Part shown: piece by piece, positions 17,894 through 26,957 of the stretch
Numbering within the stretch: position 1 is the stretch's first letter
How the letters are laid out: each line of letters opens with the position of its first letter
Assembly (NCBI RefSeq): GCF_017115165.1
Contig: NZ_JABXKF010000163.1
Span: 1-55,862, forward strand
Direction of reading: 5' to 3'
Source of the DNA: Nostoc sp. LPT
Lineage (GTDB): Bacteria; Cyanobacteriota; Cyanobacteriia; Cyanobacteriales; Nostocaceae
Length of the DNA stretch: 55,862 nucleotides
Position numbers and translations under genes: made by a program
Notes under the pieces: generated by a model
Told to the model about the DNA's origin: nothing
Databases searched by the model: none
What the model saw: only the letters and a program-made list of their open reading frames with translations

Positions 17894-17931
17894 GAGTTAG
17901 AGCTGTTGACCGCAGTCCTGACTCTTTTTTT
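17894..17931 (+). terminator. Possible Rho-independent terminator
   Basis: GAGTTAG and CTGACTC could pair with one G-T pair and are followed by seven T residues. It lies 185 bp after the paralogue pair, so the assignment to that operon is uncertain. Confidence 0.35.
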
Positions 17932-17956
17932 GTAATAAGTTCAACAATGTATACAG

Positions 17957-18060
17957 GACTTACGCACTGAAGCCTGAAACCTAAATTTCCGCTAGTCCCC
18001 CAATAAATTGGGTAGAACTTCTAAAGCCCCCTTTTTAAGGGATGTGAGTGCGTAAGTTCT
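17957..18060. mobile_element. ~100-bp MITE with ACTTACGCACT ends
   Basis: ACTTACGCACT at 17959-17969 faces its exact complement at 18047-18057. GTATA lies close to both ends, which fits an IS630/Tc1-type TA target. This terminal sequence is frequent in Nostoc-type genomes. A lone end (GGACTTACGCACC) also occurs near 47328. The interior includes AAGCCCCCTTTTTAAGGG. Confidence 0.6.
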
Positions 18061-18332
18061 AGTATAGTTCGAGTTTTTGGCTATTTAAATAATGTTTCGC
18101 TAAATTAAACTGTATTTTCTAGCACTCGACTTAACAGTTTCAAAAGCCGGAAGCTTTGACAATGTGGCTCGAATTAAAAAAGGCTGAAGTCAGTATGGCT
18201 GTTAAATAATAGCGTGTTCTATATTCAAAATTCAACATCATAAAGAACAACAAAGACCTTGTTTTTTGTTGCTAGCTGTGTGATACTTTCGTTGAACTTA
18301 AAAAATGATATAAATCTCTTACAAAAGGAAAA

Positions 18333-19328
18333 ATGATGATATTCAAGAGATTTAGAACGTGGGGTTTCTTGATTGGATTAGCACTATTGACATTTGTATT
18401 TGTAGCTTGTGCTTCTGGTAATCAAACTGCTTCACAAACACCAGGAAAAATAACAATTGCTTATCAACCTGGAATTAATTACGCTAATCTACTTATCGTC
18501 AAGCAGCAGCAAATTTTAGAAAAACAATTTCCCAAGACACAATTTGAGTGGAAAGAATTATCGAATGGTGCTGCTATTAGGGATGGAATTATCGCTAATC
18601 AAATACAAGTTGGTGCAAGTGGGCCTGGAGCGTTTCTCGTAGGTTGGGATAAAGGCGTGGGCTGGAAAATATTAGTTTCACTTAACTATAGTGAGTTTTG
18701 GCTAATAACGAAAAACCCGAATATAAAAAGTATCAAAGATTTTAAGCCAGGAATGAAAATTGGTTTACCATCTTTAGATGGGGTACAGGCAATTGGATTG
18801 CGGAAGGTGGCACAAAAAGACTTAGGAAATCCCACAGCACTCGATCAAAACCTGCAAGTGATTGCTCACCCTTTAGGGGTGCAGTCTCTATTAACTGGTC
18901 AAATTGATGCACATTTTACAACGCCTCCTTTTGAATTTCAGGAAATTGAAAAAGGTGGTAGGGTAATTCTTAAAAGCTCTGATATTTTTGGTAAAACTAG
19001 CATAGCAAGTCTATTTGCTACTGAAAAGTTTTACAATCAATATCCTGAATTTGGTAAAGCTTTGTATACTGCAATTGTGGATGCTACTAAACTCGTGAAT
19101 GAAAAACCTGATGAAGCGGCCAAAATCCTCTCACAAATGGATAATGGAAAAGTATCACAGGAGCAATATAAAAAGTGGCTCACGAATAAGGCAGTGGCAT
19201 ACGGAATTGAGCCAAGAGCCTTTCTCAAATGTGGAGCATTTATGCATGAAATCGGGATGTTAAACAAGCAGCCTAAATCAATTGATGAATTGATTTTACC
19301 ACCGCTTAAAGGTGTTGGGGGAGATTAA
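18333..19328 (+). CDS. NitT/TauT-type ABC transporter substrate-binding lipoprotein
   Basis: The 331-residue protein has a lipoprotein signal (TFVFVAC, with Cys at residue 26) and a periplasmic-binding fold of the NrtA/SsuA/TauA group (ITIAYQPGINYANLLIV, GASGPGAFLVGWDKG, PLGVQSLLTGQIDAHF). The ligand could be a sulfonate, taurine, nitrate-like or other small anion and cannot be fixed from sequence. It is the first gene of a three-gene operon. The ribosome site is AAAGGA. Confidence 0.82.
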   Translation: MMIFKRFRTWGFLIGLALLTFVFVACASGNQTASQTPGKITIAYQPGINYANLLIVKQQQILEKQFPKTQFEWKELSNGAAIRDGIIANQIQVGASGPGAFLVGWDKGVGWKILVSLNYSEFWLITKNPNIKSIKDFKPGMKIGLPSLDGVQAIGLRKVAQKDLGNPTALDQNLQVIAHPLGVQSLLTGQIDAHFTTPPFEFQEIEKGGRVILKSSDIFGKTSIASLFATEKFYNQYPEFGKALYTAIVDATKLVNEKPDEAAKILSQMDNGKVSQEQYKKWLTNKAVAYGIEPRAFLKCGAFMHEIGMLNKQPKSIDELILPPLKGVGGD

Positions 19329-19332
19329 ATTG

Positions 19333-20115
19333 ATGGTTAATTTAGAATCGTTAATAGTAGCAAAAAATGTACACATTAGCTACAGCGAAGGTAAGAAAAA
19401 ATTTCCGGCTGTGGAAGATGTTAGCTTTGCTGTCAAACCAGGAGAAAAGTTTGTAATTATTGGGCCATCGGGTTGTGGAAAGAGTACGCTGTTAAAGGCG
19501 ATCGCTGGTTTTGTGTCTATCAGTAGCGGAGAATTACTGATGGCAGGTAAACGCGTTTCTGTTCCTGGCCCAGATCGGATTGTTGTTTTTCAGGATTTTG
19601 AACAACTCCTACCTTGGCAGACTGTGATCCAAAATGTTGTTTATGCCCTTGAGACTACAGGCAAAGCTGTTGGTAAAGTTGCTATTGCTGAAGCTGTAAG
19701 ATATCTCGACTTGGTGGGAGTCTCAGCAGCTGTCAATAAGTATCCCCATCAGTTATCAGGAGGGATGAAACAACGGGTAGCGATCGCTCGTGCTTTGGCT
19801 GTAAAACCTCAAGTTCTGCTGATGGATGAGCCTTTTGGCGCTTTGGACGCGCTGACGCGGACTCAACTGCAATACGAACTCAATACTATTTGGCAAAATA
19901 CAGGGTTAACAATTATTTTAATCACCCATTCCATACAAGAAGCTGTTTACCTGGGACATCGAGTTTTAGTGATGACAGCAGTACCTGGAACTGTTAAAGA
20001 AATTGTTGATACTGCACAGATTAATGACATCAACACTAAAAAGTTCGTCGAAGTTGCTGCCTATTTAGAAAGTTTACTCAGTAATGATTCCCGTCGTGAG
20101 GCTTTTCGAGTATGA
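19333..20115 (+). CDS. NitT/TauT-type ABC transporter ATP-binding protein
   Basis: The ATPase has Walker A GPSGCGKS, Q-loop FQDFEQLLPWQT, signature LSGGMKQR and Walker B LLMDEPFGALD, the SsuB/TauB/NrtD type. I chose ATG at 19333 because GGGGGAG lies eight bases upstream. The ATG at 19312 would overlap the previous gene. It ends with a 4-bp overlap into the permease gene. Confidence 0.85.
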   Translation: MVNLESLIVAKNVHISYSEGKKKFPAVEDVSFAVKPGEKFVIIGPSGCGKSTLLKAIAGFVSISSGELLMAGKRVSVPGPDRIVVFQDFEQLLPWQTVIQNVVYALETTGKAVGKVAIAEAVRYLDLVGVSAAVNKYPHQLSGGMKQRVAIARALAVKPQVLLMDEPFGALDALTRTQLQYELNTIWQNTGLTIILITHSIQEAVYLGHRVLVMTAVPGTVKEIVDTAQINDINTKKFVEVAAYLESLLSNDSRREAFRV

Positions 20116-20945
20116 AATTTGTGACTCGAACAACAGCAAATCCCAATAAATTTGAGAACTTATATACTTCACTCAAAGCCAGTAGTACTTTCAGGCGCGG
20201 AGCAATTTTTTGCGGTCTATTGATTTTTTGGCAATTGTATGTATGGGTTTCCCAAGTTCCCGCCTTACTGATTCCTGGGCCAATAGCAGTCTTAGAAGTA
20301 CTGTGGCGCGACTTATTGAGTCAAAAACTGCTGCAAGCAACACTCAGTACTTTGTCCGTGTTATGTATTGGTATGGTCTTGGGTGTGATTCTAGGTACGG
20401 CTTTAGCAGCTTTCGCCAAAGTTTCTCGTTTTGGTCAAGATTTGCTAATTGTGATGAGTTCGATGCTCTATCCCTTACCTGCGATCGCTATTTTACCCCT
20501 AGTGATGATTTGGTTTGGGTTCACTTCTGTTTCTATGATCGTAGTTACTGCCCATGCTACAACTTGGCCTATTGCCCTGAATACAGAAATGGGACTCAGT
20601 ACCATCAACCCAACGGTTCTGATGGTGGGGAAAAACCTCGGTCTAGATGGTTTCAGACTGATTCGAGAAATTATGCTCCCTGCTGCATTGCCTCACATCT
20701 TAACAGGCTTGAGAACTGCTTGGGCTTTTGGTTGGCGCACCGTGATTGCATCTGAGTTAGTGTTTGGTTCAGGGGGTGCTACCAGCGGTTTGGGATGGCA
20801 GATTAATAACAGTCGCTACTTCCTGCAAACCGATCGCGTATTTGCCGGATTAGTGGTGATTGCAATTTTGGGTTTAGCTGTCGATTATATTTTTCGATTA
20901 ATTGAAATCAAAACAGTGCAAAAATGGGGTATGAAACGTAGTTAA
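20112..20945 (+). CDS. NitT/TauT-type ABC transporter permease
   Basis: The 277-residue membrane protein has about six hydrophobic segments and the family EAA-like loop (GKNLGLDGFRLIREIMLPAALPHILTGLR), followed by a GWRTVIASELV segment common to SsuC/TauC permeases. It overlaps the ATPase gene by 4 bp and ends the operon. The 250 bp after it hold dispersed repeat sequence (CCCTTGCGGTTTCCCGACTTG near 21030) and no gene. Confidence 0.85.
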   Translation: MKFVTRTTANPNKFENLYTSLKASSTFRRGAIFCGLLIFWQLYVWVSQVPALLIPGPIAVLEVLWRDLLSQKLLQATLSTLSVLCIGMVLGVILGTALAAFAKVSRFGQDLLIVMSSMLYPLPAIAILPLVMIWFGFTSVSMIVVTAHATTWPIALNTEMGLSTINPTVLMVGKNLGLDGFRLIREIMLPAALPHILTGLRTAWAFGWRTVIASELVFGSGGATSGLGWQINNSRYFLQTDRVFAGLVVIAILGLAVDYIFRLIEIKTVQKWGMKRS

Positions 20946-21194
20946 ACTATGATGGTGTATGTTTTAGGCAAGAGAGCTTGGATATAAATAAAACCAAAAC
21001 CAGCGTAGGTTGTGGAGCCACTCTGCCCTTGCGGTTTCCCGACTTGTACCTCTGCTCTTAAGCAAGCTAGCAAGAGCGTCTCCCCTTCTCCCAAAGCCAG
21101 AGGCTAGCGCCAAGGGACTACTCAACTACTGACTACCACCATTTTTCAGACACTGGCAATACTCAGTTCGTTTTAGTTATTTTTAAATTGTTCC

Positions 21195-21341
21195 TATATT
21201 GAATTCGGACAGTCGTTGATTGAATTCGGGCAGTCGTTGATTGAATTTGGACAGTCGTTGATTGAATTTGGACAGTCGTTAATTGAATTCGGGCAGTCGT
21301 TGATTGAATTTGGACAGTCGTTGATTGAATTCGGGCAGTCG
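21195..21341. repeat. Seven tandem 21-bp repeats
   Basis: The unit is TTGATTGAATTCGGACAGTCG with C/T and G/A variants, and the first copy is slightly degenerate at its 5' end. Twenty-one is a multiple of three, so the minus strand is open and would read INDCPNS repeatedly, but no start or context supports a gene. There are no spacers, so it is not a CRISPR array. Confidence 0.9.
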
Positions 21342-21413
21342 AAAAAGACTAGTACAGCAGGACGGAAATAAACCACCCATTCCAAATCGCTCAAAGCCGC
21401 GAAAGTAAGAGCT

Positions 21414-21443
21414 TTTTGACTTTTGACTTTTGACTTTTGACTT
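21414..21443. repeat. STRR heptamer array (TTTTGAC)
   Basis: Four successive TTTTGAC-like heptamers. Arrays like this (short tandemly repeated repetitive sequences) are typical of heterocyst-forming cyanobacteria. The same unit recurs at 48788-48910. Confidence 0.85.
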
Positions 21444-21819
21444 CCGCCTTGCGGCACTAGTGCGGTCAACTTTGTGGTATGACAAATCATCTATTATATT
21501 TCTGGCAAAACGCAATACTATATTCGGCAGATCTACCTGCTACATTTAGCAACCGCTTTGGGGGTGGATTCAGCTTTGCCCACTTCAGTACATTTGGGGC
21601 GCTTTGCTGTCCACTGCTTTTAAGCATTCCGTAGTAGTTGGCAAAACAAGTAGCAGATTGAGGATTAAGTAGAACGAGGTGAAAAAACCAAAGTGTGTAA
21701 AGATAAGTAAATACGTATAATGTGTCTACCGAGGTAACAGAGATATCGGCAGCCGTTTAAGGGTATTTCTAGCTCCAGAACAAGATAAGTTAGTACTACC
21801 AAAATTTTAGTAAATTATT

Positions 21820-22341
21820 ATGTGGTCTTGGTTAAAAAAGTTTTTAGGATTGAGAGAAGATTCTGCTTTCTTAAAGAAAGTATCCGTGAGTCTTCCTTTT
21901 GGAATTGGTTCTGCTGAGTGGGAAGCAGACCCCGCAGAACGCAAAGCAGCATGGTCACTTTATGTTGAACTGGTGACACGCATTGCTGTGCAACCTTTAG
22001 TGGTTGATACTGGGCTTATACGTGAGGCTTTGAACTCTTTGTATAACTTGTTTGGGATCACACGCCAAGTGCTGAAAGAAGCCGGTCCAAATGTTGGTGC
22101 ATCTCGTGAGTCAGTAGGAGGTATTGCGATCGCAGTTCTAAATAATGGTTTGCGTCCCTTCCTTGCTAAGTGGCATCCATTATTACAGACGTGGGAAGCT
22201 CAGAAACCTCCTCATAAAAGTCCTAAGCAGCATGAACAAGATTGGTCTGAAGAACCGAAGTTGCGTGCTGAGTTGGAATCTTTAAGGAAAGACTTGGAAC
22301 AGTATGCCAATGCATTGGCAATTATTGCTGGTGTAAACTAG
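21820..22341 (+). CDS. Hypothetical protein upstream of TIR-GUN4
   Basis: The 173-residue protein starts MWSWLKKFLGL. The middle is a helical region (LVTRIAVQPLVVDTGLIREALNSL) and the C-terminus a charged coiled-coil-like stretch (LRAELESLRKDLEQYANAL). There is no membrane segment or enzyme motif I recognise. It lies 26 bp upstream of the TIR-GUN4 gene on the same strand, so the two are probably one operon. It may be a partner or regulator of the TIR protein, which is inferred from position only. Confidence 0.65.
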   Translation: MWSWLKKFLGLREDSAFLKKVSVSLPFGIGSAEWEADPAERKAAWSLYVELVTRIAVQPLVVDTGLIREALNSLYNLFGITRQVLKEAGPNVGASRESVGGIAIAVLNNGLRPFLAKWHPLLQTWEAQKPPHKSPKQHEQDWSEEPKLRAELESLRKDLEQYANALAIIAGVN

Positions 22342-22367
22342 TAGTAAAGAAAAGCTGAGGTATAATT

Positions 22368-23243
22368 ATGTCCCAATATAAGGTGTTTATTTGTCATAAC
22401 AGTGACGACAAGCTAGAGGTAAGAGATATTGAACAGAATCTACGCCAACAAGGACTTGAAACTTGGATGGATGAGAAGCATATCCTGGGGTTTGAGGATT
22501 GGAAGAAAAATATAACAAACAATATTATTCAGATGGATGCTATTGCTGTATTCCTTGGTTCGTCAGGATTTGGAGAGTGGCAAAAAGATGAAATAAGAAC
22601 CATTTACGACGAAATCTCTCGGCGTAAAGAGAAGGGACTATCCCAGCTTCGCGTAGGATTGGTAATACTACAAAACTGCCAACAAACATTGCAAGAGATT
22701 CAGAGTGCGTACTATTATTCACCGCAAGGGTGGTTATTTGATTATCAAACGGTTGATTTGCGTAAATCTGACTTTTCAATGAGAAAACTAATTGTAGCTA
22801 TAACAGGACAGCCGTGGCAGGTAGATGACTCTAATAATTTTCCCGATCGCAATGTAGATTACTCCAAACTCCGCGACTTGCTAGCAGACCAGAAGTGGAA
22901 AGAAGCAGATCAAGAAACTTTAGCTGTCATGCTTAAATTAACTGGTAGAGAAAAAGATGGCTGGCTAGATTATAAATCTATAGCAAACTTTCCCTACAAA
23001 GACTTACACACTATTGACCAATTTTGGGTAACATCCAGTAACGAACACTTTGGCTTTAGTGTGCAAAAGCGCATCTGGGAAAGCTTTGGTCAAGACAAAT
23101 ACAAGTTTGGCGATCACGTCAGATGGAGATACGGAGGGAGGTTTTTTGGAAATTGGTACAGGTACTTAGATGTAATTTTTGATACTTTTATGCACCAGAA
23201 GGGCATCTCCCGATTGTTTTCAGAACTAGGAGAGTTGGAGTAG
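22368..23243 (+). CDS. TIR domain-GUN4 domain fusion protein
   Basis: Residues 1-150 are a TIR domain: YKVFICHNSDDK, LETWMDEKHILGFEDW, and AIAVFLGSSGFGEWQKDEI, where the Glu following the Trp is the likely NAD-hydrolysing residue of bacterial TIRs. Residues 165-270 match GUN4: YSKLRDLLADQKWKEADQET, then DLHTIDQFWVTSSNEHFGFSVQKRIWESFG. GUN4 domains bind porphyrins in chlorophyll synthesis, but in many cyanobacterial proteins they are joined to signalling domains. A TIR fused to a sensor suggests an abortive-infection or conflict role, which is not proven. Confidence 0.8.
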   Translation: MSQYKVFICHNSDDKLEVRDIEQNLRQQGLETWMDEKHILGFEDWKKNITNNIIQMDAIAVFLGSSGFGEWQKDEIRTIYDEISRRKEKGLSQLRVGLVILQNCQQTLQEIQSAYYYSPQGWLFDYQTVDLRKSDFSMRKLIVAITGQPWQVDDSNNFPDRNVDYSKLRDLLADQKWKEADQETLAVMLKLTGREKDGWLDYKSIANFPYKDLHTIDQFWVTSSNEHFGFSVQKRIWESFGQDKYKFGDHVRWRYGGRFFGNWYRYLDVIFDTFMHQKGISRLFSELGELE

Positions 23244-23620
23244 TTTTTCCAGAACTGAGAGAGCTGCTGATGAAAAATTGGCGGAATCCAACAAAAATTC
23301 CCGCCCAGCAACGTCATGATTTTCTACTCACATTACAAAATGAATGGCCCAGAGAAATCGTCGGTGGGACTGTGAACTTTTTTTGGGGCGATCCCTTATT
23401 AAAATTCGACTCCTCCTGGATGAAAATTCTTTTCTCTCGCATCCAAAATTGAAATTGGAACATCTAGACGTTTCCGAATTTCATAAACATTTATTACAGC
23501 ACTGCTTTCCACGAAGTAATCAGTATTCCACTCATCTGATACCAGTCACTGAAGTATCCAAAGTCTCTAAAAGCGATGTCTGGAAACCAAGCTATTAAAA
23601 ATATCCATACTCAACTCATC
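23244..23620 (+). other. Short open frames after TIR-GUN4, possible remnant
   Basis: Directly after the TIR-GUN4 stop a 27-bp stretch (TTTTCAGAACTAGGAGAGTT) is repeated with changes. Two overlapping frames follow, 23270-23452 (MKNWRNPTKIPAQQRHDFL...) and 23344-23598. Neither shows a domain I recognise. They may be a frameshifted former gene or chance frames. Confidence 0.3.
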
Positions 23621-23710
23621 TATAGTTAGAATAGTCTGTATGTTTTCATTAATAAATATCTTCTTTATCTCAGAATATATCATATGTTTTAATCTAGACA
23701 AAACTGTCTA
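23621..23710 (+). promoter_or_regulatory. Paired palindromic operator upstream of vnfE
   Basis: The distal box has AGAATAGTCTGTATGTT (in 23621-23644), and the proximal box is TAGACAAAACTGTCTA (23695-23710). The box starts are 74 bp apart, close to the 72-73 bp seen at the two vnfDG copies. The distal box has lost its right half (TATGTT for TCTATT), so it may bind more weakly. The proximal box keeps both half-sites. Confidence 0.65.
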
Positions 23711-24141
23711 TTTATAACTTGTTATATGTCTGATATTTCAATGCCGATTCACGCTAATGTTATCAATTTTACTATTATTAATTACAGTTATTGTTAGGAT
23801 TTTAAAATCAAGAGACTCAAAGAATTTTTCTTCTAAGAATACAAAGCCTCGAATAATCTTTATTGTGTCGCTTGACAAATTAAATGACCATTTATTTGCC
23901 AAATTAGTGTCGATATAGAGGCAAAAAATGATTTTTATTCATCTTTGCGTTCGTGCTGTTAGTAGCAAAAACTATACTTCTTGAGATCCGCGCTACTCGG
24001 ATTAAAGATTTCGGCTATTGCTTACCTAGAGCAGATTTTAGGCTAATAAATAGAGCTAACAAATAATTTGGTAAGCGACACCGCGCCTTCTAACTCCTAA
24101 ATCTTGACTCTTTTGTATTAATCTTCAGTACGAGGAAAGGC
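23711..24141 (+). promoter_or_regulatory. Long leader of vnfE, partly shared with vnfDG leaders
   Basis: The first 130 bp share blocks with both vnfDG leaders: TTATCAATTTTACTATTATT, then TTAGGATTTTAAAATCAAG and ACTCAAAGAA. After that the vnfE leader has about 300 bp of its own sequence. RNA processing of vnf transcripts is known in A. variabilis, so a conserved leader could be a processing site, but this is inferred. The leader ends with the ribosome site GAGGAAAGG. Confidence 0.5.
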
Positions 24142-25533
24142 ATGAAAAATACTCAACTAACAATCAACGAACCACTCAACGAAACAGCTTGCAAACATAA
24201 CCCAAAAAAATTGGGTGACAAGAAAAAACTAACTTGCACAAAATCACCACAACCAGGTGCAAATCAAGGAAATTGTCCTTTAGATGGAGCGATGGTTTCT
24301 GTCGGAGCTATTACTGATGTTGTTCATTTAGTACATGGTGCTGTTGCTTGTACTCATAACCCTTGGGCGACTCATGGTAGCCTCTCATCAGGCTCTCAAT
24401 TATACCAAACTGCTTTTACTACTGATTTTGGCGAGAATAATATCATTTTTGGTGGTGAAAAGAAATTGTACAAAGCTATTCTCGATGTTGCTCAACGCTA
24501 TAATCCTGCGGCTGTTTTTGTCTACGCTACTTGTATTACCGCTTTGATTGGTGATGATATCGATAGTATCTGTAAACTGGCTGCACAGCAAATTGATATT
24601 CCAGTTGTCTATGTAAATTCGCCTGGATTTCTTGGTAGTAAAAATTTAGGTAATCGCATCGGCAATGAGACTTTATTGAAATATGTAATCGGAACGGCAG
24701 AACCAGAATTTACCACCCCTTTCGATATCAATATTGTTGGTGAATACAACGTTGCTGGTGATTTGTGGAATGTTTTACCACTATTCAAGAGATTGGGTAT
24801 ACGCGTTCTCTCCAAAATTACGGGTGATGCTCGCTATAAAGAAGTTTGCTATGCTCATCGTGCCAAGTTGAATGTAGTCATTTGCTCAAATGTAGTGCTG
24901 CCAATGGCACAAACAATGAAAGAAGTTTATGGAATTCCTTATATTGAAGAATCTTTCTTCGGTGTGGAAAACTTAAACCATTGCTTGCGAAATATTGCAG
25001 CAACATTAGGGGATAAATATCTTCAAGAACGTACAGAATGGTTGATAAGAGAAGAAAACGCAGCCCTAGATATTGCCCTAGCTCCCTACCGTGCCCAGTT
25101 GAAAGGCAAGCGGATTATTCTTTCTACTGGTGGTGTAAAAATTTGGTCGATTATTTTAGCTGCCAAAGATTTGGGAATGGAAGTGATTGCTACCACTAAT
25201 GCAAAGACTACAGAAGAGGAAAAAGCCAAAATTAAACAATATCTTGGTCAAGATGGCATTCTTTTACACGAAGCAACACCGCAAGGATTACTACAAGTTC
25301 TAAAGAATACAAAAGCTGATGTGCTGATTACTGGGACTGGCAATAAATATACAGCACTCAAAGCACAAATTCCTTTTTTGGATGTTAACCATGAACGCCA
25401 TCATGCCTACGCTGGTTATATGGGACTGGTGGAACTGGCACGAGAATTGTATAAAGCCTTGTATAGTCCTGTGTGGGAGCAAGTCAGCAAACCTGCTCCT
25501 TGGGATGAAAAAATCAACCATGATGTCGCTTGA
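24142..25533 (+). CDS. vnfE: VnfE, nitrogenase cofactor scaffold subunit
   Basis: The 463-residue protein belongs to the NifD/NifE superfamily. Its markers are CPLDGAMVSVGAITDVVHLVHG, NNIIFGGEKKLYKAI, YATCITALIGDDI and TGGVKIWS. The loss of NifD catalytic cofactor motifs and the AGN-type FGE.NIIFGGE.KLYKAI segment point to an E-type scaffold. NifE/VnfE pairs with NifN/VnfN to build the cofactor. VnfE is chosen over NifE because it has the vnf operator and leader. VnfN, which normally follows, is absent: a converging unrelated gene ends 94 bp away. Confidence 0.8.
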   Translation: MKNTQLTINEPLNETACKHNPKKLGDKKKLTCTKSPQPGANQGNCPLDGAMVSVGAITDVVHLVHGAVACTHNPWATHGSLSSGSQLYQTAFTTDFGENNIIFGGEKKLYKAILDVAQRYNPAAVFVYATCITALIGDDIDSICKLAAQQIDIPVVYVNSPGFLGSKNLGNRIGNETLLKYVIGTAEPEFTTPFDINIVGEYNVAGDLWNVLPLFKRLGIRVLSKITGDARYKEVCYAHRAKLNVVICSNVVLPMAQTMKEVYGIPYIEESFFGVENLNHCLRNIAATLGDKYLQERTEWLIREENAALDIALAPYRAQLKGKRIILSTGGVKIWSIILAAKDLGMEVIATTNAKTTEEEKAKIKQYLGQDGILLHEATPQGLLQVLKNTKADVLITGTGNKYTALKAQIPFLDVNHERHHAYAGYMGLVELARELYKALYSPVWEQVSKPAPWDEKINHDVA

Positions 25534-25626
25534 GAAATTATTTGTCAAGCGACAGAATCGCACGACCGATCTTTTTTACCACAAGTTGCCTGAATCTTTT
25601 TGAGGTCTTTTTATACTACAATATTT

Positions 25627-26847
25627 TTACTCCGTAAAGTCTTCTTGGCGAGTTGGGTGGGTGTTGAAATAGGCACGATCGAAGGATTGCCCCAGAATCT
25701 CCTGACCAATTGAAGACAAAACGCGATCGCAATTATCGTGTAATACATAAAAGGATAAATCTCGCAATATTCGCTCCACAGGACTCGGTTTAATCAACGA
25801 GCGAGCTCCACAAGCGTGTATGCAGTCATTTACCGTTTCCCAAGCCAGTTGTTCAGTTATGTAACGGGCGCGATTGCCTGCTTGTTTTGCCCCTAACACC
25901 TGGCCTGTTTCCCAAAGAGTGGCTACCTGCCGCAGCCATAAATGCATAGTATCTATATTAATTGCTGCCTTAGCAATTCGGTGTTGTACGTAGGGGTCAT
26001 GTCCTTTTTCCTGTTTGTTGATGTATGCTAAAGCATAATCATAGGCTCCTTCAGCAGCTCCTAGAAAAGCAGCGCCATACAGAGGTGTAAACCGCGTCTG
26101 CCACTCCTGTTGAATGTACTGTCCTGGATAGCCAATCAAGTTTTCTTTAGGGATGAAAGTACGTTCAAAGCGAACTAAGTAACTCACTGTACCTCTCATC
26201 CCAATTGGCTGCCACCAACTATCATCAAAGCTAATACTGGGGTCGGATAAGTTACAGGCTAGTAACAACACTGATGTCGGTGAGCCATTGCTATGACGCG
26301 CTCCCCCAGGCCCTGCTGTGTTGACCAAGAGAATTGCCCACTGTGCTTCTGGGGCACTGGTGGCGAATACTTTTGTGCCATCAATGATGTATCCCTCATC
26401 TACCACTTGAACACTTGTGCCAAGGCTGGCTTTTTGACCTGGAATCTGAGACTGAGGTTCTCCACTCCAAGCCGCCCATTTCTCGCCACGCTGGACAATA
26501 CCCTCAAACCAGCGCTTTTTCTGAGACTCATTAGCCATAGCCGCTAGTAAAACTTGGGCATTTGCGTGTCCTTCCCAGCAACGAGCTAAGGATAAATCCA
26601 CTTTTGCCAGTTCCTTAGTCATCATCCACAGGGTAAAGATATCGCTATCATGTCCTAACCCTAGACCACCGTATTCAGTTGGCACAACAGGCGCATTCAG
26701 ACCTGCTTGAAAAAGGTCTTCAAAATCTTCTCTTGGGAAGCTAGCATTGTGGTCATAACCAGCGGCGCGAGAGGCGAACTTATCACGTGCAAGTTGGCTA
26801 ATCCGCTCAATCAGAGTTTGCTTGTTGAGAGTTAGATTGAATATCAT
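25627..26847 (-). CDS. Acyl-CoA dehydrogenase-family flavoprotein
   Basis: The 406-residue protein has the family layout: an N-terminal helical domain with PTEYGGLGLGHDSD, a beta domain (WAAWSGEPQSQIPG, then YIIDGTKVFATSAPEA) and a C-terminal helical bundle (CIHACGARSLIKPSPVERILRDLSF). The form resembles the SfnB/DszC-like group, which often uses flavin to oxidise small sulfur or nitrogen compounds, more than fatty-acid enzymes. It converges on vnfE. Substrate is unknown. The neighbouring anion transporter is too far away to link confidently. Confidence 0.78.
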   Translation of the reverse strand: MIFNLTLNKQTLIERISQLARDKFASRAAGYDHNASFPREDFEDLFQAGLNAPVVPTEYGGLGLGHDSDIFTLWMMTKELAKVDLSLARCWEGHANAQVLLAAMANESQKKRWFEGIVQRGEKWAAWSGEPQSQIPGQKASLGTSVQVVDEGYIIDGTKVFATSAPEAQWAILLVNTAGPGGARHSNGSPTSVLLLACNLSDPSISFDDSWWQPIGMRGTVSYLVRFERTFIPKENLIGYPGQYIQQEWQTRFTPLYGAAFLGAAEGAYDYALAYINKQEKGHDPYVQHRIAKAAINIDTMHLWLRQVATLWETGQVLGAKQAGNRARYITEQLAWETVNDCIHACGARSLIKPSPVERILRDLSFYVLHDNCDRVLSSIGQEILGQSFDRAYFNTHPTRQEDFTE

Positions 26848-26957
26848 TTAATAGAGGTAATTGACTTGTTTTTAGTTGCTAATCTTATATCTTGCACTAG
26901 TTGATTTCTGGCAATTTTTGTAAGTAGGTTATTTTAATGCAGTATGAATAATAATAT

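Noticed and set aside
21195..21341. Possible CRISPR array or 98-residue repeat protein
   Set aside because: The repeats are directly adjacent with no spacers, no cas gene is nearby, and the frame has no start context.
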